Assembly: GCA_033853925.1 (NCBI GenBank)
Contig: JAWOLC010000047.1
Coordinates: 13,014-77,013, forward strand
Direction: 5' to 3'
Source: JANXPZ01 sp033853925
GTDB taxonomy: Bacteria > Eisenbacteria > RBG-16-71-46
DNA: 64,000 bases
Shown here: in pieces, positions 42,110 through 52,394 of the stretch
Layout of the letters: every line of letters begins with the position of its first letter
How positions within the stretch are numbered: the first letter of the stretch is position 1
Notes under the pieces: model-generated
What the model saw: only the letters and a program-made list of their open reading frames with translations
Databases searched by the model: none
What the model was told of the DNA's origin: nothing
Made by a program: the position numbers and the translations under genes

Positions 42110-42991
42110 ATGCGTAGACCCACCCTGTTCGCCCTAGCTGTGGTCATCGTTCTCTTGGCCGCGGCCACTGTCGTGCTCTACCAGAAGTACCAGAAGAGCA
42201 CCGTGGACTACTCCAACATGAAGTCGGCCGAGGAGACCGCCAGGACCCACTACACCGAGGCCTTCAACTCCATCGCCGAGATCCAGGACAGCCTCAACGC
42301 GATCGCCCTCTCGGACAAGAGCGTCGGGCTGCTCTCCAAGGAGCTGCAGACGGAGCAGAACCTGCAGCAGCCGCGCGGCCAGCAGGTCCTCGACCGCATC
42401 GCCGTGATCAAGTCCAGCCTGCAGCGCACGCGAGACCGGATCCAGCGGCTCGAAGACGGGCTGAGGAAGAGCGGCGTGAAGATCGCCGGGCTGCAGAAGA
42501 TGATCGCCAATCTGAAGCAGACCGTGAGCGAGAAGGAAGGGCTGGTCGCCGTGCTCTCGGGCCGCGTGGACTCGCTGCAGACGACCGTCAGCGGCCTGCA
42601 GGTCACCGTCCAGCAGGATCAGGACACGATCCACGACCAGCAGCAGAACATCGAGAACAAGCGGCGTGATCTGGCGACGATCTACTACGTCGTCGGGACC
42701 AAGAAGGACCTCACCACGGCCGGCATCGTGAAGGCCCAGGGCGGTCTCCTCGGCATCGGCAAGACCCTGGTGCCCACGGGGGCCTTCGACGAGACCGCGT
42801 TCAAGCCGCTGGACACCGACCAGGAGACGGTCGTGCGCACCACGGTGGACAAGATCACCAAGGTGAAGGTGCTGAGCGCCCAGCCCGCGGGAAGCTACGA
42901 GCTGGAGCTCGTGGGCGGGCAGGTCGAGATCCGCATCGTGGATCCCGCGCGCTTCCGCCAGATCAAGCACTTCGTGGTCATGACGACCTAG
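42110..42991 (+). CDS. membrane-anchored coiled-coil protein
   Basis: 293 aa. An N-terminal anchor (LFALAVVIVLLAAATVVLY) is followed by a long coiled coil, about residues 35-195, with heptad-like runs (SLQRTRDRIQRLEDGLRKSG, IANLKQTVSEKEGLVAVLSG, VDSLQTTVSGLQVTVQQDQD). A C-terminal beta domain follows (IYYVVGTKKDLTTAGIVKAQ to the end). Similar Bacteroidetes proteins are annotated as Cbp1-type collagen-binding adhesins, but that name rests on one case and I do not adopt the function. The lower GC and Lys/Gln-rich composition differ from neighbours. GAGGAGAT precedes the ATG and a hairpin follows the stop. Probably an envelope spacer or tether. Confidence 0.65.
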   Translation: MRRPTLFALAVVIVLLAAATVVLYQKYQKSTVDYSNMKSAEETARTHYTEAFNSIAEIQDSLNAIALSDKSVGLLSKELQTEQNLQQPRGQQVLDRIAVIKSSLQRTRDRIQRLEDGLRKSGVKIAGLQKMIANLKQTVSEKEGLVAVLSGRVDSLQTTVSGLQVTVQQDQDTIHDQQQNIENKRRDLATIYYVVGTKKDLTTAGIVKAQGGLLGIGKTLVPTGAFDETAFKPLDTDQETVVRTTVDKITKVKVLSAQPAGSYELELVGGQVEIRIVDPARFRQIKHFVVMTT

Positions 42992-43012
42992 CGTCCTGTC
43001 CCCCCCCGCGAG

Positions 43013-43037
43013 GGCCCGCGGCGATCGGCCGCGGGCC
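43013..43037 (+). terminator. hairpin terminator
   Basis: Perfect 9-bp stem GGCCCGCGG (43013-43021) with CCGCGGGCC (43029-43037), loop of seven, then TTCGGCTT. It ends the gene at 42110-42991. Confidence 0.6.
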
Positions 43038-43157
43038 TTCGGCTTCCATGGCCGGGCCTGCTTGACGGCTCTGCTAGTGTGGGGTTCGGCGCGAGGCATG
43101 GTGCCCGCGCTCTTGACCCGCCGGGAGCGATCCGCCCCGGCGAGAGGAGGAAGCACG

Positions 43158-43613
43158 ATGTGCTCCCATTCCGGATGCGCCCCCCACGGGCGCTGCGGCT
43201 GTGAGTCCACGGCCGAAGGCCGCTCCTTCGGATACCACGAACACCACCACTACCCCGGGCACTCCTACTCGGGAGGGCTCGGCGTGCGGCGCCCGCTGCG
43301 CTTCCTGGCCTGGAAGCTGGGCCTCGACGAGCCCCAGGTCGCGGAGCTGGCGACCGTGCTGAACGCGCTCAAGACCGAACGGGCGCAGGCCGAGGTGGAC
43401 GACCATCGGGCGCTGGCGCTGCTGGCCGACGCGGCGCAGAGCGACCCGTTCGATCGGGGCAAGGCCGACGAGGCCGCGCGCCTGCGGGTGGATTCCGCCG
43501 GGCGCGTCGAGCAGAAGGTCGTGGAGTCGCTGGGCCGCATCCACGCGCTGCTGGAGCCGGAGCAGCGGGCGCGCCTCGCGTACCTGCTGCGCACCGGGGC
43601 GCTGGTGATGTAG
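43158..43613 (+). CDS. Spy/CpxP-like protein with Cys/His-rich N-terminus
   Basis: 151 aa from the ATG preceded by GAGGAGGA. Residues 1-40 hold four Cys and about seven His (MCSHSGCAPHGRCGCES, YHEHHHYPGHSY), a likely metal-binding head with no signal peptide. The rest is helical: LRFLAWKLGLDEPQVAELAT, then LEPEQRARLAYLLRTGAL, close to the LTxxQ motif of Spy/CpxP and periplasmic metal-sensor (CnrX-like) proteins. Those relatives are periplasmic, so a cytosolic, metal-headed version is unusual. It may store or sense copper, zinc or nickel; that is inference. No partner operon; a strong bidirectional hairpin follows. Confidence 0.65.
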   Translation: MCSHSGCAPHGRCGCESTAEGRSFGYHEHHHYPGHSYSGGLGVRRPLRFLAWKLGLDEPQVAELATVLNALKTERAQAEVDDHRALALLADAAQSDPFDRGKADEAARLRVDSAGRVEQKVVESLGRIHALLEPEQRARLAYLLRTGALVM

Positions 43614-43630
43614 CCGGCGCCGAGAGCGAC

Positions 43631-43661
43631 GAGAGCCGGGGCGGACTCCGCCCCGGCTCTC
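43631..43661. terminator. strong hairpin between converging genes
   Basis: 14-bp perfect stem GAGAGCCGGGGCGG (43631-43644) with CCGCCCCGGCTCTC (43648-43661), loop ACT. It lies between the Spy-like gene and the end of the S9 peptidase gene. Confidence 0.7.
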
Positions 43662-43703
43662 TCGTCGGCGGCCTTCACCGGCCGCCGCCCCGGCTCCGTC
43701 CCG

Positions 43704-45758
<2,055 letters not shown>

Positions 45759-45870
45759 GAACACCTCCTCGCCAAGGCCCGCAAGGTGAGCCTCCCGGCA
45801 TCTTAGCGCCGACCGGCGCGGCGGCACCACCGCGCGACCGCGAGGAGTTCCCCGCCGAAGAGCAGCGAAG

Positions 45871-47283
45871 CTAGGTGGCCGCCTCCTGGGTCGCGGCGCG
45901 AGGAGCGGCTTCGGGCTCGGCCGGCTTCACCTCGTCCATCAGGTAGTAGAGCCCCTCGGCCAGCGTCGGGTGGATGTACACCGCGCCCTGCAGGCGCGTG
46001 TAGGGCTGGTCGGCGAGCATCAGCGCCGCCAGGATCTGCACCACTTCGCCTCCCTCGACGCCGAGGATGCAGGCACCCAGGATCCGGTCGGTCGTGGCGT
46101 CCACGACCAGCTTCATGAGCCCCGCCGTCTCGTCGCGCTCGAGCGCCCGCGCCACCCACGACATGGGCACACGCCCGATCTTCAACGGGACTCCGCGCCT
46201 CCGGGCCTCCTTCTCCGTGAGCCCCACCCGCCCGAGTTGGGGATCGGTGAAGACGCAATACGGAGCGACGCGGCCCTCGGTGCTCAGCTTCCCGCCCCCG
46301 ACGAGGTTGCCGAAGACGATCTGATAGTCGTTGTAGGAGATGTGGGTGAACGCCGGACCGCCCTTCACGTCGCCCAGGGCCCAGATGCCGGGCACGCTCG
46401 TCTCCAACCGATCGTTCACCCTGACGTAGCCCTCGCGGTCGATCTCCACGCCCGCCATCTCGAGCCCCAGGGCGTCCGTGTTCGGGCGGCGGCCGGCGGC
46501 GACGAGCAGATCGGAGCCGACGAGGGTCTCTTCGCCCTCGGCTGGCGCGACCCGGACCGCGAGGGAGCCTCCCATCCGGGCCACGCCGGTGGCCCGCGCG
46601 CCCAGGAGGAAGCGGATGCCCTCGGCCTCCAGGGCCCGCTGCAGCTCCCGCGCCACCTCCGCGTCCTCTCGGGGGAGGATCTGCGGGGAGCGCTGCACGA
46701 TGGTGACGCGGCTGCCGAAGCGGGCGAACATCTGCCCGAACTCGAGGCCGACGTACCCGCCGCCCAGGACGACGAGGTGCTCCGGCAGGGTCGTCGCATT
46801 CAGCAGGCTCTCGTTCGTGTGGTACGGCACGCTCTCGAGACCCGGGAGGTCGGGCACCTGGGGCCGGGCCCCGGTGTTGAGGAAGATACGGGGGCTCGCC
46901 AGACGCTCCTCCCCGACCGCGACCTCGTGCGGCCGCGCGAAGCGCGCCGTGCCGCGCAGCAGGCGCAGCTTGGGGCGGCGCGCCACTTGCCTCTCCAGGC
47001 CCTCGCGGCGGCTCTGCAGCAGCGCGTCCTTCTGCGCCACGACGCGCGCCAGATCCACCGAGACCTCGCCCGCGCGGACGCCCCAGCGCGCGGCGTGGCG
47101 CGCGTAGTGCGCGACCTGCGCCCGATGGATCAGGGTCTTGGTGGGCGTGCAGCCCGTGTTCACGCAGGTTCCGCCCAGGGGCCCCGCCTCGATCAGGGCC
47201 ACGCTCCAGCCGTGGTCGGCCAGGCCGAGGGCGAGCGGCACACCCGCCTGCCCGGAGCCGATGACGATCGCGTCGTAGTCCAT
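45871..47283 (-). CDS. FAD-dependent pyridine nucleotide-disulfide oxidoreductase (mercuric-reductase-like)
   Basis: 470 aa. N-terminal FAD site DYDAIVIGSGQAGVPLALG, redox-active pair Cys40/Cys45 in GGTCVNTGCTPTK, NAD(P) fold with VVLGGGYVGLEFGQMFARFG, a second FAD contact (GIWALGDVKGGPAFTHIS) and the C-terminal catalytic H-P-T (AVYIHPTLAEGLYYL). GCTPTK is the mercuric-reductase-like version, but the C-terminal Cys pair of MerA and its metal-binding head are absent, so mercury reduction is unlikely. It reduces some disulfide or quinone. It is divergent, by 210 bp, from an operon for ergothioneine transport and synthesis; a role in reducing that thiol is possible but unproven. GAAGGAG precedes the start. 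Confidence 0.85.
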   Translation of the reverse strand: MDYDAIVIGSGQAGVPLALGLADHGWSVALIEAGPLGGTCVNTGCTPTKTLIHRAQVAHYARHAARWGVRAGEVSVDLARVVAQKDALLQSRREGLERQVARRPKLRLLRGTARFARPHEVAVGEERLASPRIFLNTGARPQVPDLPGLESVPYHTNESLLNATTLPEHLVVLGGGYVGLEFGQMFARFGSRVTIVQRSPQILPREDAEVARELQRALEAEGIRFLLGARATGVARMGGSLAVRVAPAEGEETLVGSDLLVAAGRRPNTDALGLEMAGVEIDREGYVRVNDRLETSVPGIWALGDVKGGPAFTHISYNDYQIVFGNLVGGGKLSTEGRVAPYCVFTDPQLGRVGLTEKEARRRGVPLKIGRVPMSWVARALERDETAGLMKLVVDATTDRILGACILGVEGGEVVQILAALMLADQPYTRLQGAVYIHPTLAEGLYYLMDEVKPAEPEAAPRAATQEAAT

Positions 47284-47493
47284 GCGCTGTGCTCCTTCGG
47301 CCCGGTGGCTCTCGGCCCGCCGCGGCCTCCGCGGGTGGTGTACTCCCCGGGGGCGTTGCAGGTGTCAGTTCCCGGCCACTTCGGCGTCGTCCCCGCACGC
47401 TCCCCGGCCGGGCGCGGAGCCCGGACCCCCGAGCGACCCGGCCTCACAGGTTCTTTACGAGCCCCTCGCCTGGGCCCGCTCATCGTGAACCGG

Positions 47494-48291
47494 ATGGGCG
47501 AGGATCCGGATCGGCGGGCCGCCGAGCCGGCGAGCGACTCGGGGATCGAGGTCGAGGGATTGCAGAAGAGCTTCGACGGAGCGCTCGCCGTGGACATCGC
47601 CCGGCTTCGCGTGGCGCCGGGGACGACCCTGGCGCTGATCGGGCCCAGCGGCTCGGGCAAGAGCACTCTCCTCCGCCTCCTCGTCGGGCTCGTGCCACCG
47701 GATCGCGGCCACATCCGCGTGGGCGGCGTCACCCTCGCGCCGAGCACGCGCCGCGAGCTGCGCCTGCGGGTCGGCTACGTGATCCAGGAGGGCGGTCTGT
47801 TCCCGCACCTGACGGCCGGGGCGAACGTCTCCGTGGTGGCGCGCGATCTGGGGTGGAGCCGCACCCGGGTGGCCCAGAGGCTCGAGGAGCTGCTCGACCT
47901 CACCCAGCTCGCGGGCAGCCTGCTCGCTCGCTACCCGGTCCAGCTCAGCGGCGGGCAGCGCCAGCGGGTGGCCCTGATGCGCGCGCTCATGCTCGATCCC
48001 GGCGTGCTCCTCATGGACGAGCCGCTCGCGGCCCTGGATCCCATGATCCGCTCGGACCTCCAGCGCGAGCTGCGCCGGATCTTCGGCCGGCTGGGCAAGA
48101 CCGTGCTGTTCGTCACCCACGACCTGGCCGAGGCGGCGTACCTGGGCCAGGAGATCGCTCTGGTGCGCGCCGGCCGCCTGCTCCAGCGGGGCCGCCTGGA
48201 GGACCTGGCGGAGCGACCTGCCGAGCCGTTCGTGAGCGAGTTCCTCCGGGCGCAGCGCCCGCCGGTCGCGACGCGCGGGCCGGCGCGATGA
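47494..48291 (+). CDS. ABC transporter ATPase, OpuCA-like
   Basis: 265 aa. Walker A GPSGSGKST (50-58), Q-loop VIQEGGLFPHLTAG, signature LSGGQRQRVALMRALML, Walker B VLLMDEPLAALDP and switch His (VTHDLAEAAYLGQEIALV). The Q-loop and FPHLT form fit the OpuCA/ProV-type importers of quaternary amines. No CBS domains. The ATG at 47494 has only a weak ribosome site; a GTG at 47485 is an alternative start. It overlaps the next gene by four bases (ATGA). With the fused binding protein/permease it forms a full importer, and the egtB and egtD genes after it suggest ergothioneine or its betaine precursor as cargo. Confidence 0.9.
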   Translation: MGEDPDRRAAEPASDSGIEVEGLQKSFDGALAVDIARLRVAPGTTLALIGPSGSGKSTLLRLLVGLVPPDRGHIRVGGVTLAPSTRRELRLRVGYVIQEGGLFPHLTAGANVSVVARDLGWSRTRVAQRLEELLDLTQLAGSLLARYPVQLSGGQRQRVALMRALMLDPGVLLMDEPLAALDPMIRSDLQRELRRIFGRLGKTVLFVTHDLAEAAYLGQEIALVRAGRLLQRGRLEDLAERPAEPFVSEFLRAQRPPVATRGPAR

Positions 48292-49796
48292 CGCCCGGCG
48301 GCTCGGCCAGGGTGGCGCTCCTCGCGCTGGCGCTCCTGCCCCACGGCGCGGCGGCGCGCGTCACGGTCGGCTCCAAGGCCTTTCCCGAGTCCTGGGTGCT
48401 GGGCGCGGCCCTCACGAGCCTCATGCGCGCCGAAGGCGTGAAGGACGTCGCGCACCGCGCCAACCTCGGGGGGACGCAGATCGTCTTCGCGGCTCTGCGC
48501 TCCGGCGCCGTGGACGTCTACCCCGAGTACACCGGCACGATCCGCGAGGTGATCCTGCACGCCCCCGAGACCGTGACCCTCGCCGAGATGCGCGCGACCC
48601 TGGAACGCCAGGGCCTGGGCCTGAGCGAGCCGCTGGGCTTCGACGACAGCTACGCGCTGGCCGTGACCGCGGCGGCCCAGCGTCGCTACGGCCTGCGCAC
48701 GATCTCCGACCTGGCCCGGCATCCGGACCTGCGGCTGGGCCTGACGCACGAGTTCCTCGGCCGCCCCGACGGCTGGCCCGGCCTGTCGCGCCGCTACGGC
48801 CTGCGCCCGCGCGACGTGCGGGGCGTCGAGCACGAGCTGGCCTACACGGCGCTCGCCCACGGCCAGCTGGACGGCACCGACGTCTACTCGACCGACGCGC
48901 AGATCGAGCGTCTGGGCCTGCACGTGCTCGCCGACGACCGCCACTTCTTCCCTCGCTACGACGCGGTGTGGCTCTACCGCCTGGACCTCGAGCGGCGCGC
49001 GCCGGCCGCCCTGCGGGCGATGCGCCTGCTGGCGGGGCGCATCGACGCCGCCCGCATGGTGCGCGCGAACGCCCGCGTGGTGCTCGAAGGCCAGCCCTAT
49101 GAGCGCGCGGCCGAGGAGCTGCTCGGAGAGGCCCTCGGGGGGCGCGCGCTCGCCGTCGCGCGCGGTCGCGGGGCGCTGGGCGCGATCCTGGAAGACACGG
49201 GCCAGCACCTGAAGCTGGTGGCGCTCTCCCTGCTGGCCGCCATGCTCGTCGGCATCCCCCTGGGCGTCGCCGCGGCCCGCTCGGCGGCGCTGGCGAACGG
49301 CATCCTGACGTTGACCGGGGCGTTGCAGACCGTGCCGTCGCTGGCGCTCCTCGCGCTCCTCATCCCGCTCCTCGGCATCGGGGTGGTGCCGGCGCTCGTG
49401 GCCCTCTTCCTCTACAGCCTCCTGCCGATCGTGCGGAACACCTACGTGGGCCTGAGCACGATCCCCGCGCCGCTCGCCGAGGCGGCCGCCGCGATCGGTC
49501 TCTCGCCCGCGGCCCAGCTCCTCCGCGTCCGGCTGCCCATGGCATCCCCCGCGATCATGGCGGGGATCAAGACCAGCGCCGTCATCAACGTGGGCACGGC
49601 CACGCTGGCGGCGCTGATCGGCGCGGGCGGGCTGGGCGAACCCATCCTCTCGGGCATCCAGCTCCGGCAGGACTCGCTCATCCTCGAGGGCGCGATCCCG
49701 GCGGCACTGCTCGCCCTCCTGGTCCAGAAATCGTTCGATCTCCTCGATCGTCTGGCGATTCCTCGCGGGCTGCGCCTGCGAGGCGAGCGAGGATAG
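48288..49796 (+). CDS. solute-binding/permease fusion of an OpuC- or EgtU-like importer
   Basis: 502 aa. Signal-like N-terminus (VALLALALLPHGAAA), then an OpuAC-type binding domain (about 23-285): VTVGSKAFPESWVLGAALTS, LGGTQIVFAALRSGAVDVYP, YPEYTGTIREVIL. The permease domain follows (about 300-500): LKLVALSLLAAMLVGIPLGV, VPSLALLALLIPLLGIGVVP, and an EAA loop at AEAAAAIGLSPAAQLLRVRL. EgtUBC of Streptococcus and Helicobacter carries the same two parts in the opposite order as I recall. The binding domain would lie outside and feed the channel. Cargo is a quaternary amine; ergothioneine or hercynine is inferred from egtB/egtD 63 bp downstream. Glycine betaine is the main alternative. Confidence 0.82.
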   Translation: MTPGGSARVALLALALLPHGAAARVTVGSKAFPESWVLGAALTSLMRAEGVKDVAHRANLGGTQIVFAALRSGAVDVYPEYTGTIREVILHAPETVTLAEMRATLERQGLGLSEPLGFDDSYALAVTAAAQRRYGLRTISDLARHPDLRLGLTHEFLGRPDGWPGLSRRYGLRPRDVRGVEHELAYTALAHGQLDGTDVYSTDAQIERLGLHVLADDRHFFPRYDAVWLYRLDLERRAPAALRAMRLLAGRIDAARMVRANARVVLEGQPYERAAEELLGEALGGRALAVARGRGALGAILEDTGQHLKLVALSLLAAMLVGIPLGVAAARSAALANGILTLTGALQTVPSLALLALLIPLLGIGVVPALVALFLYSLLPIVRNTYVGLSTIPAPLAEAAAAIGLSPAAQLLRVRLPMASPAIMAGIKTSAVINVGTATLAALIGAGGLGEPILSGIQLRQDSLILEGAIPAALLALLVQKSFDLLDRLAIPRGLRLRGERG

Positions 49797-49859
49797 GCCG
49801 AACCCGGGCCGGGCGCGGCACATCATACCGCTGGTCCCCCAGCCCTACGGAGGCAGGTC

Positions 49860-51179
49860 ATGGCGAACTCGCCAGTGCTGACGCGCGACCGCGAGGTCCT
49901 CGCGTCCCGACTCGGGGCCGCCCGCGCGCAGACGGACGAGATCTTCTCCCTCGTCCACCCCGAGGCGATCTACGTGCGTCCCATCCCCGAGCGCCACCGC
50001 TTGATCTTCTACCTCGGCCATCTCGAGGCCTTCGACTGGAACCTGGTGGCGCGCCAGGCCTGCGGCGTGGCTCCGTTCCACGAGGAGTTCGACCGCCTGT
50101 TCGCCTTCGGCATCGACCCGGTGGACGGCGGCCTGCCCAGCGAGCCCGCCTCCGCGTGGCCGAGCCGCAAGGCGATCGAGGCGTACAACGAGCGCGTGCG
50201 CCGGGTGGTGGACGAATGCGTGCAGGGGCAGCGTTCCTGGGGCGCGGAGGGCGACGAGTCGGCGGTCCTGAACATGGCGATCGAGCATCGCCTGATGCAC
50301 GCCGAGACGCTCGCCTACCTCCTCCATCAGCTCCCGTACTCGGTGAAGCGGGCGCCGGCGCCGCCCAGCGCTCCTTCGCCGCCCGAAGCGCTTCCCCGAG
50401 TGGTGAGCATCCCGGCCGGACGCACGACCCTGGGGCGCCCCGCGGGCAGCGGCGGCTTCGGCTGGGACAACGAATTCGGCGAGCTGGCCGTCGAGGTTCC
50501 CGCCTTCTCGATGGATGCGCACAAGGTCACGAACGGCCGCTTCCTCGAGTTCGTCCGCGACGGGGGCTACACGGCCCGCGAGCTGTGGACCGACGAGGCC
50601 TGGCGCTGGAAGGAGACGCTGGGGCTCGAGCATCCGTTCTTCTGGCGTCGGCGCGACGGCGAGTGGACGGCCCGCGGGATGTTCGCGGAGACGCCCCTGC
50701 CGGCGGCCGCCCCCGTCTACGTGAGCTACGCGGAGGCCGCCGCCTTCGCCCGCTGGGCGGGGCGCTCGCTGCCGAGCGAGGCGCAGTTCCAGCGCGCCGC
50801 CTACGGCACGCCCGGGGGCGAGGAGCGCGAGTATCCTTGGGGCGACGAGCCGCCCGCGGAGCGCCATGGCAACTTCGATGGACGCCACTGGGACCCCACG
50901 CCCGTGGACGCCCATCCGGCGGGCGACAGCGCCTTCGGCATCGGCGGGCTGCTGGGAAACGGCTGGGAATGGACCACCAGCCCCTTCGCGCCCTTGCCCG
51001 GCTTCCGCCCGCATCCCTTCTATCCGGGCTACTCGGCCAACTTCTTCGACGGCCAGCACCAGGTCCTGAAGGGCGGCTCGCCGCGAACCGCCGCCTGCAT
51101 GCTGCGGCGCTCGTTCCGCAACTGGTTCCAGCCGCACTACCCCTACGTCTACGCCGGCTTCCGGCTCGTCGGCCCGTGA
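49860..51179 (+). CDS. egtB: ergothioneine biosynthesis protein EgtB (non-heme iron sulfoxide synthase)
   Basis: 439 aa. N-terminal DinB-like domain supplies the iron triad His54 (FYLGHLEAFDWN), His143 and His147 (IEHRLMHAETLAYLLH). A C-terminal formylglycine-generating-enzyme-type domain follows: VVSIPAGRTTLGRP, FSMDAHKVTNGRFLEFVRDG, SLPSEAQFQRAAYGTP, YPWGDEPP, GNGWEWTTSPF and the closing VYAGFRLVGP. EgtB joins hercynine to cysteine or gamma-glutamyl-cysteine through a C-S bond. EgtA, EgtC and EgtE are not in the window. GGAGG lies six bases before the ATG. Followed by egtD with a GTGA overlap. The related selenoneine synthase SenA is an alternative I consider less likely because no senB/senC-like genes are adjacent. 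Confidence 0.87.
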   Translation: MANSPVLTRDREVLASRLGAARAQTDEIFSLVHPEAIYVRPIPERHRLIFYLGHLEAFDWNLVARQACGVAPFHEEFDRLFAFGIDPVDGGLPSEPASAWPSRKAIEAYNERVRRVVDECVQGQRSWGAEGDESAVLNMAIEHRLMHAETLAYLLHQLPYSVKRAPAPPSAPSPPEALPRVVSIPAGRTTLGRPAGSGGFGWDNEFGELAVEVPAFSMDAHKVTNGRFLEFVRDGGYTARELWTDEAWRWKETLGLEHPFFWRRRDGEWTARGMFAETPLPAAAPVYVSYAEAAAFARWAGRSLPSEAQFQRAAYGTPGGEEREYPWGDEPPAERHGNFDGRHWDPTPVDAHPAGDSAFGIGGLLGNGWEWTTSPFAPLPGFRPHPFYPGYSANFFDGQHQVLKGGSPRTAACMLRRSFRNWFQPHYPYVYAGFRLVGP

Positions 51180-52150
51180 GCGCGGGGCTGGGCGGGGACT
51201 GGCGAGCCGAGGTTCTCGAGCTCGGGGCGGAGATCCGCGCCGGGCTCGAGGAGCCGCAGGGCAAGCGCCTGCCCCCTCGCTTCCTCTACGACGACCTGGG
51301 CTCCGCCCTCTTCGAGGCCATCACCCTCCTTCCGGAGTACGGCCTGTCCCGCGCCGACGAGCGCATCCTGCGGGCGCACGCGCAGGAGATCGCGCGCCTC
51401 GCGCCCGCGCCGTCCCTGGTGGCCGAGCTGGGCAGCGGCAGCGGGAAGAAGACTCGCCCGCTGCTCGAAGCCCTCGCGGCCCGGCGGGCCCTCCGCTACC
51501 TCCCGATCGATATCTCCCCGGCGGCCCTGGGCCGCTGCCGCATCGAGATGGACCGCCTCGCGGCCGTGCGCTTCGAGCCCATCGCCGCCGAGTTCCTCGA
51601 GGGGCTGCGCGAGGCGACGGCGCGGCGGCGCGGCGCCGAGCCCCTGCTCGTCCTCTTCCTCGGCAGCACGATCGGCAACTTCGAGCGGCCGGCCGACGAG
51701 CGCTTCCTGAGGGCCGTGCGCCGGAGCCTCGCGCCCGGCGACGCCCTGCTGCTGGGCACCGACCTCCTGAAGCCCGTGCCCACGCTGCTCGCCGCCTACG
51801 ACGACGCGCTGGGCGTGACGGCGGCCTTCGACCTCAACCTGCTCGTGCGCCTGAACCGCGAGTTCGACGCCGACTTCGACCTGAGCGCCTTCGCGCACGA
51901 GGCCCGCTGGAACGCGGGCGCGCGGCGCATCGAGATGCACCTCGTGGCGCGACGGGCCGAGAGCGTGACGCTCACGGGCCTCGAGCTGCGCGTGCACTTC
52001 CGGGCGGGCGAGAGCCTGTGGACGGAGAGCTCGCACAAGTACGCGCCCGAGGAGCCGGCCGAGCTGGCGCGGCGAGCCGGCTTCCGCTGCGCGGCTCGGT
52101 GGCAGGACCGCGAGTGGCCCTTCGCCGAGAGCCTGCTCGTCGCTAGCTGA
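51176..52150 (+). CDS. egtD: L-histidine N-alpha-methyltransferase EgtD
   Basis: 324 aa, the usual EgtD length, from a GTG overlapping the egtB stop (GTGA). Motifs: LPPRFLYDDLGSALFEAITL, EYGLSRADERIL, AELGSGSGKKTRPLLEAL (SAM site), YLPIDISPAALGR, LVLFLGSTIGNFER, LLLGTDLLKPV, AFDLNLLVRLNREFDADFDL and YAPEEPAELARRAGFR. EgtD trimethylates the alpha-amine of histidine to hercynine with three SAM. It is the last gene of the transport-egtB-egtD operon. The assignment is secure. Confidence 0.94.
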   Translation: MSAGLGGDWRAEVLELGAEIRAGLEEPQGKRLPPRFLYDDLGSALFEAITLLPEYGLSRADERILRAHAQEIARLAPAPSLVAELGSGSGKKTRPLLEALAARRALRYLPIDISPAALGRCRIEMDRLAAVRFEPIAAEFLEGLREATARRRGAEPLLVLFLGSTIGNFERPADERFLRAVRRSLAPGDALLLGTDLLKPVPTLLAAYDDALGVTAAFDLNLLVRLNREFDADFDLSAFAHEARWNAGARRIEMHLVARRAESVTLTGLELRVHFRAGESLWTESSHKYAPEEPAELARRAGFRCAARWQDREWPFAESLLVAS

Positions 52151-52338
52151 GCCAGCACCAGGCAGTTCGCCCCCGGTGCCGCGGGTCCCCGGGCCCCCGC
52201 AGAGTTTGCCAGGGCCGGACACGGGACGCGCAAGGCTGAGTACGCTGAAGGCGCCTCGCGGGATGTCGACGCCGCTATGCTCGGGGGACGTACGGCGGAG
52301 GCACCCGCGAGGTGATTCACGCGCATCCCGTGCACATG

Positions 52339-52375
52339 CGGAGAGCCGCTCGCTTGGCCGGCGAGCGGCTCTCCG
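52339..52375. terminator. strong hairpin terminator
   Basis: Perfect 15-bp stem CGGAGAGCCGCTCGC (52339-52353) with GCGAGCGGCTCTCCG (52361-52375), loop of seven. It lies past egtD and 20 bp beyond the stop of the minus gene at 52395; no U-run on either side. Confidence 0.6.
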
Positions 52376-52394
52376 CGTCTCGCACCCTTCCCGG

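Noticed and set aside
45871..47283. Mercuric reductase call
   Set aside because: It has the GCTPTK motif but lacks the C-terminal Cys pair and the N-terminal metal-binding head, and no other mer gene is nearby.
49860..51179. Selenoneine synthase (SenA) instead of EgtB
   Set aside because: The paired gene is egtD, and no selenosugar synthase or selenophosphate gene is adjacent.
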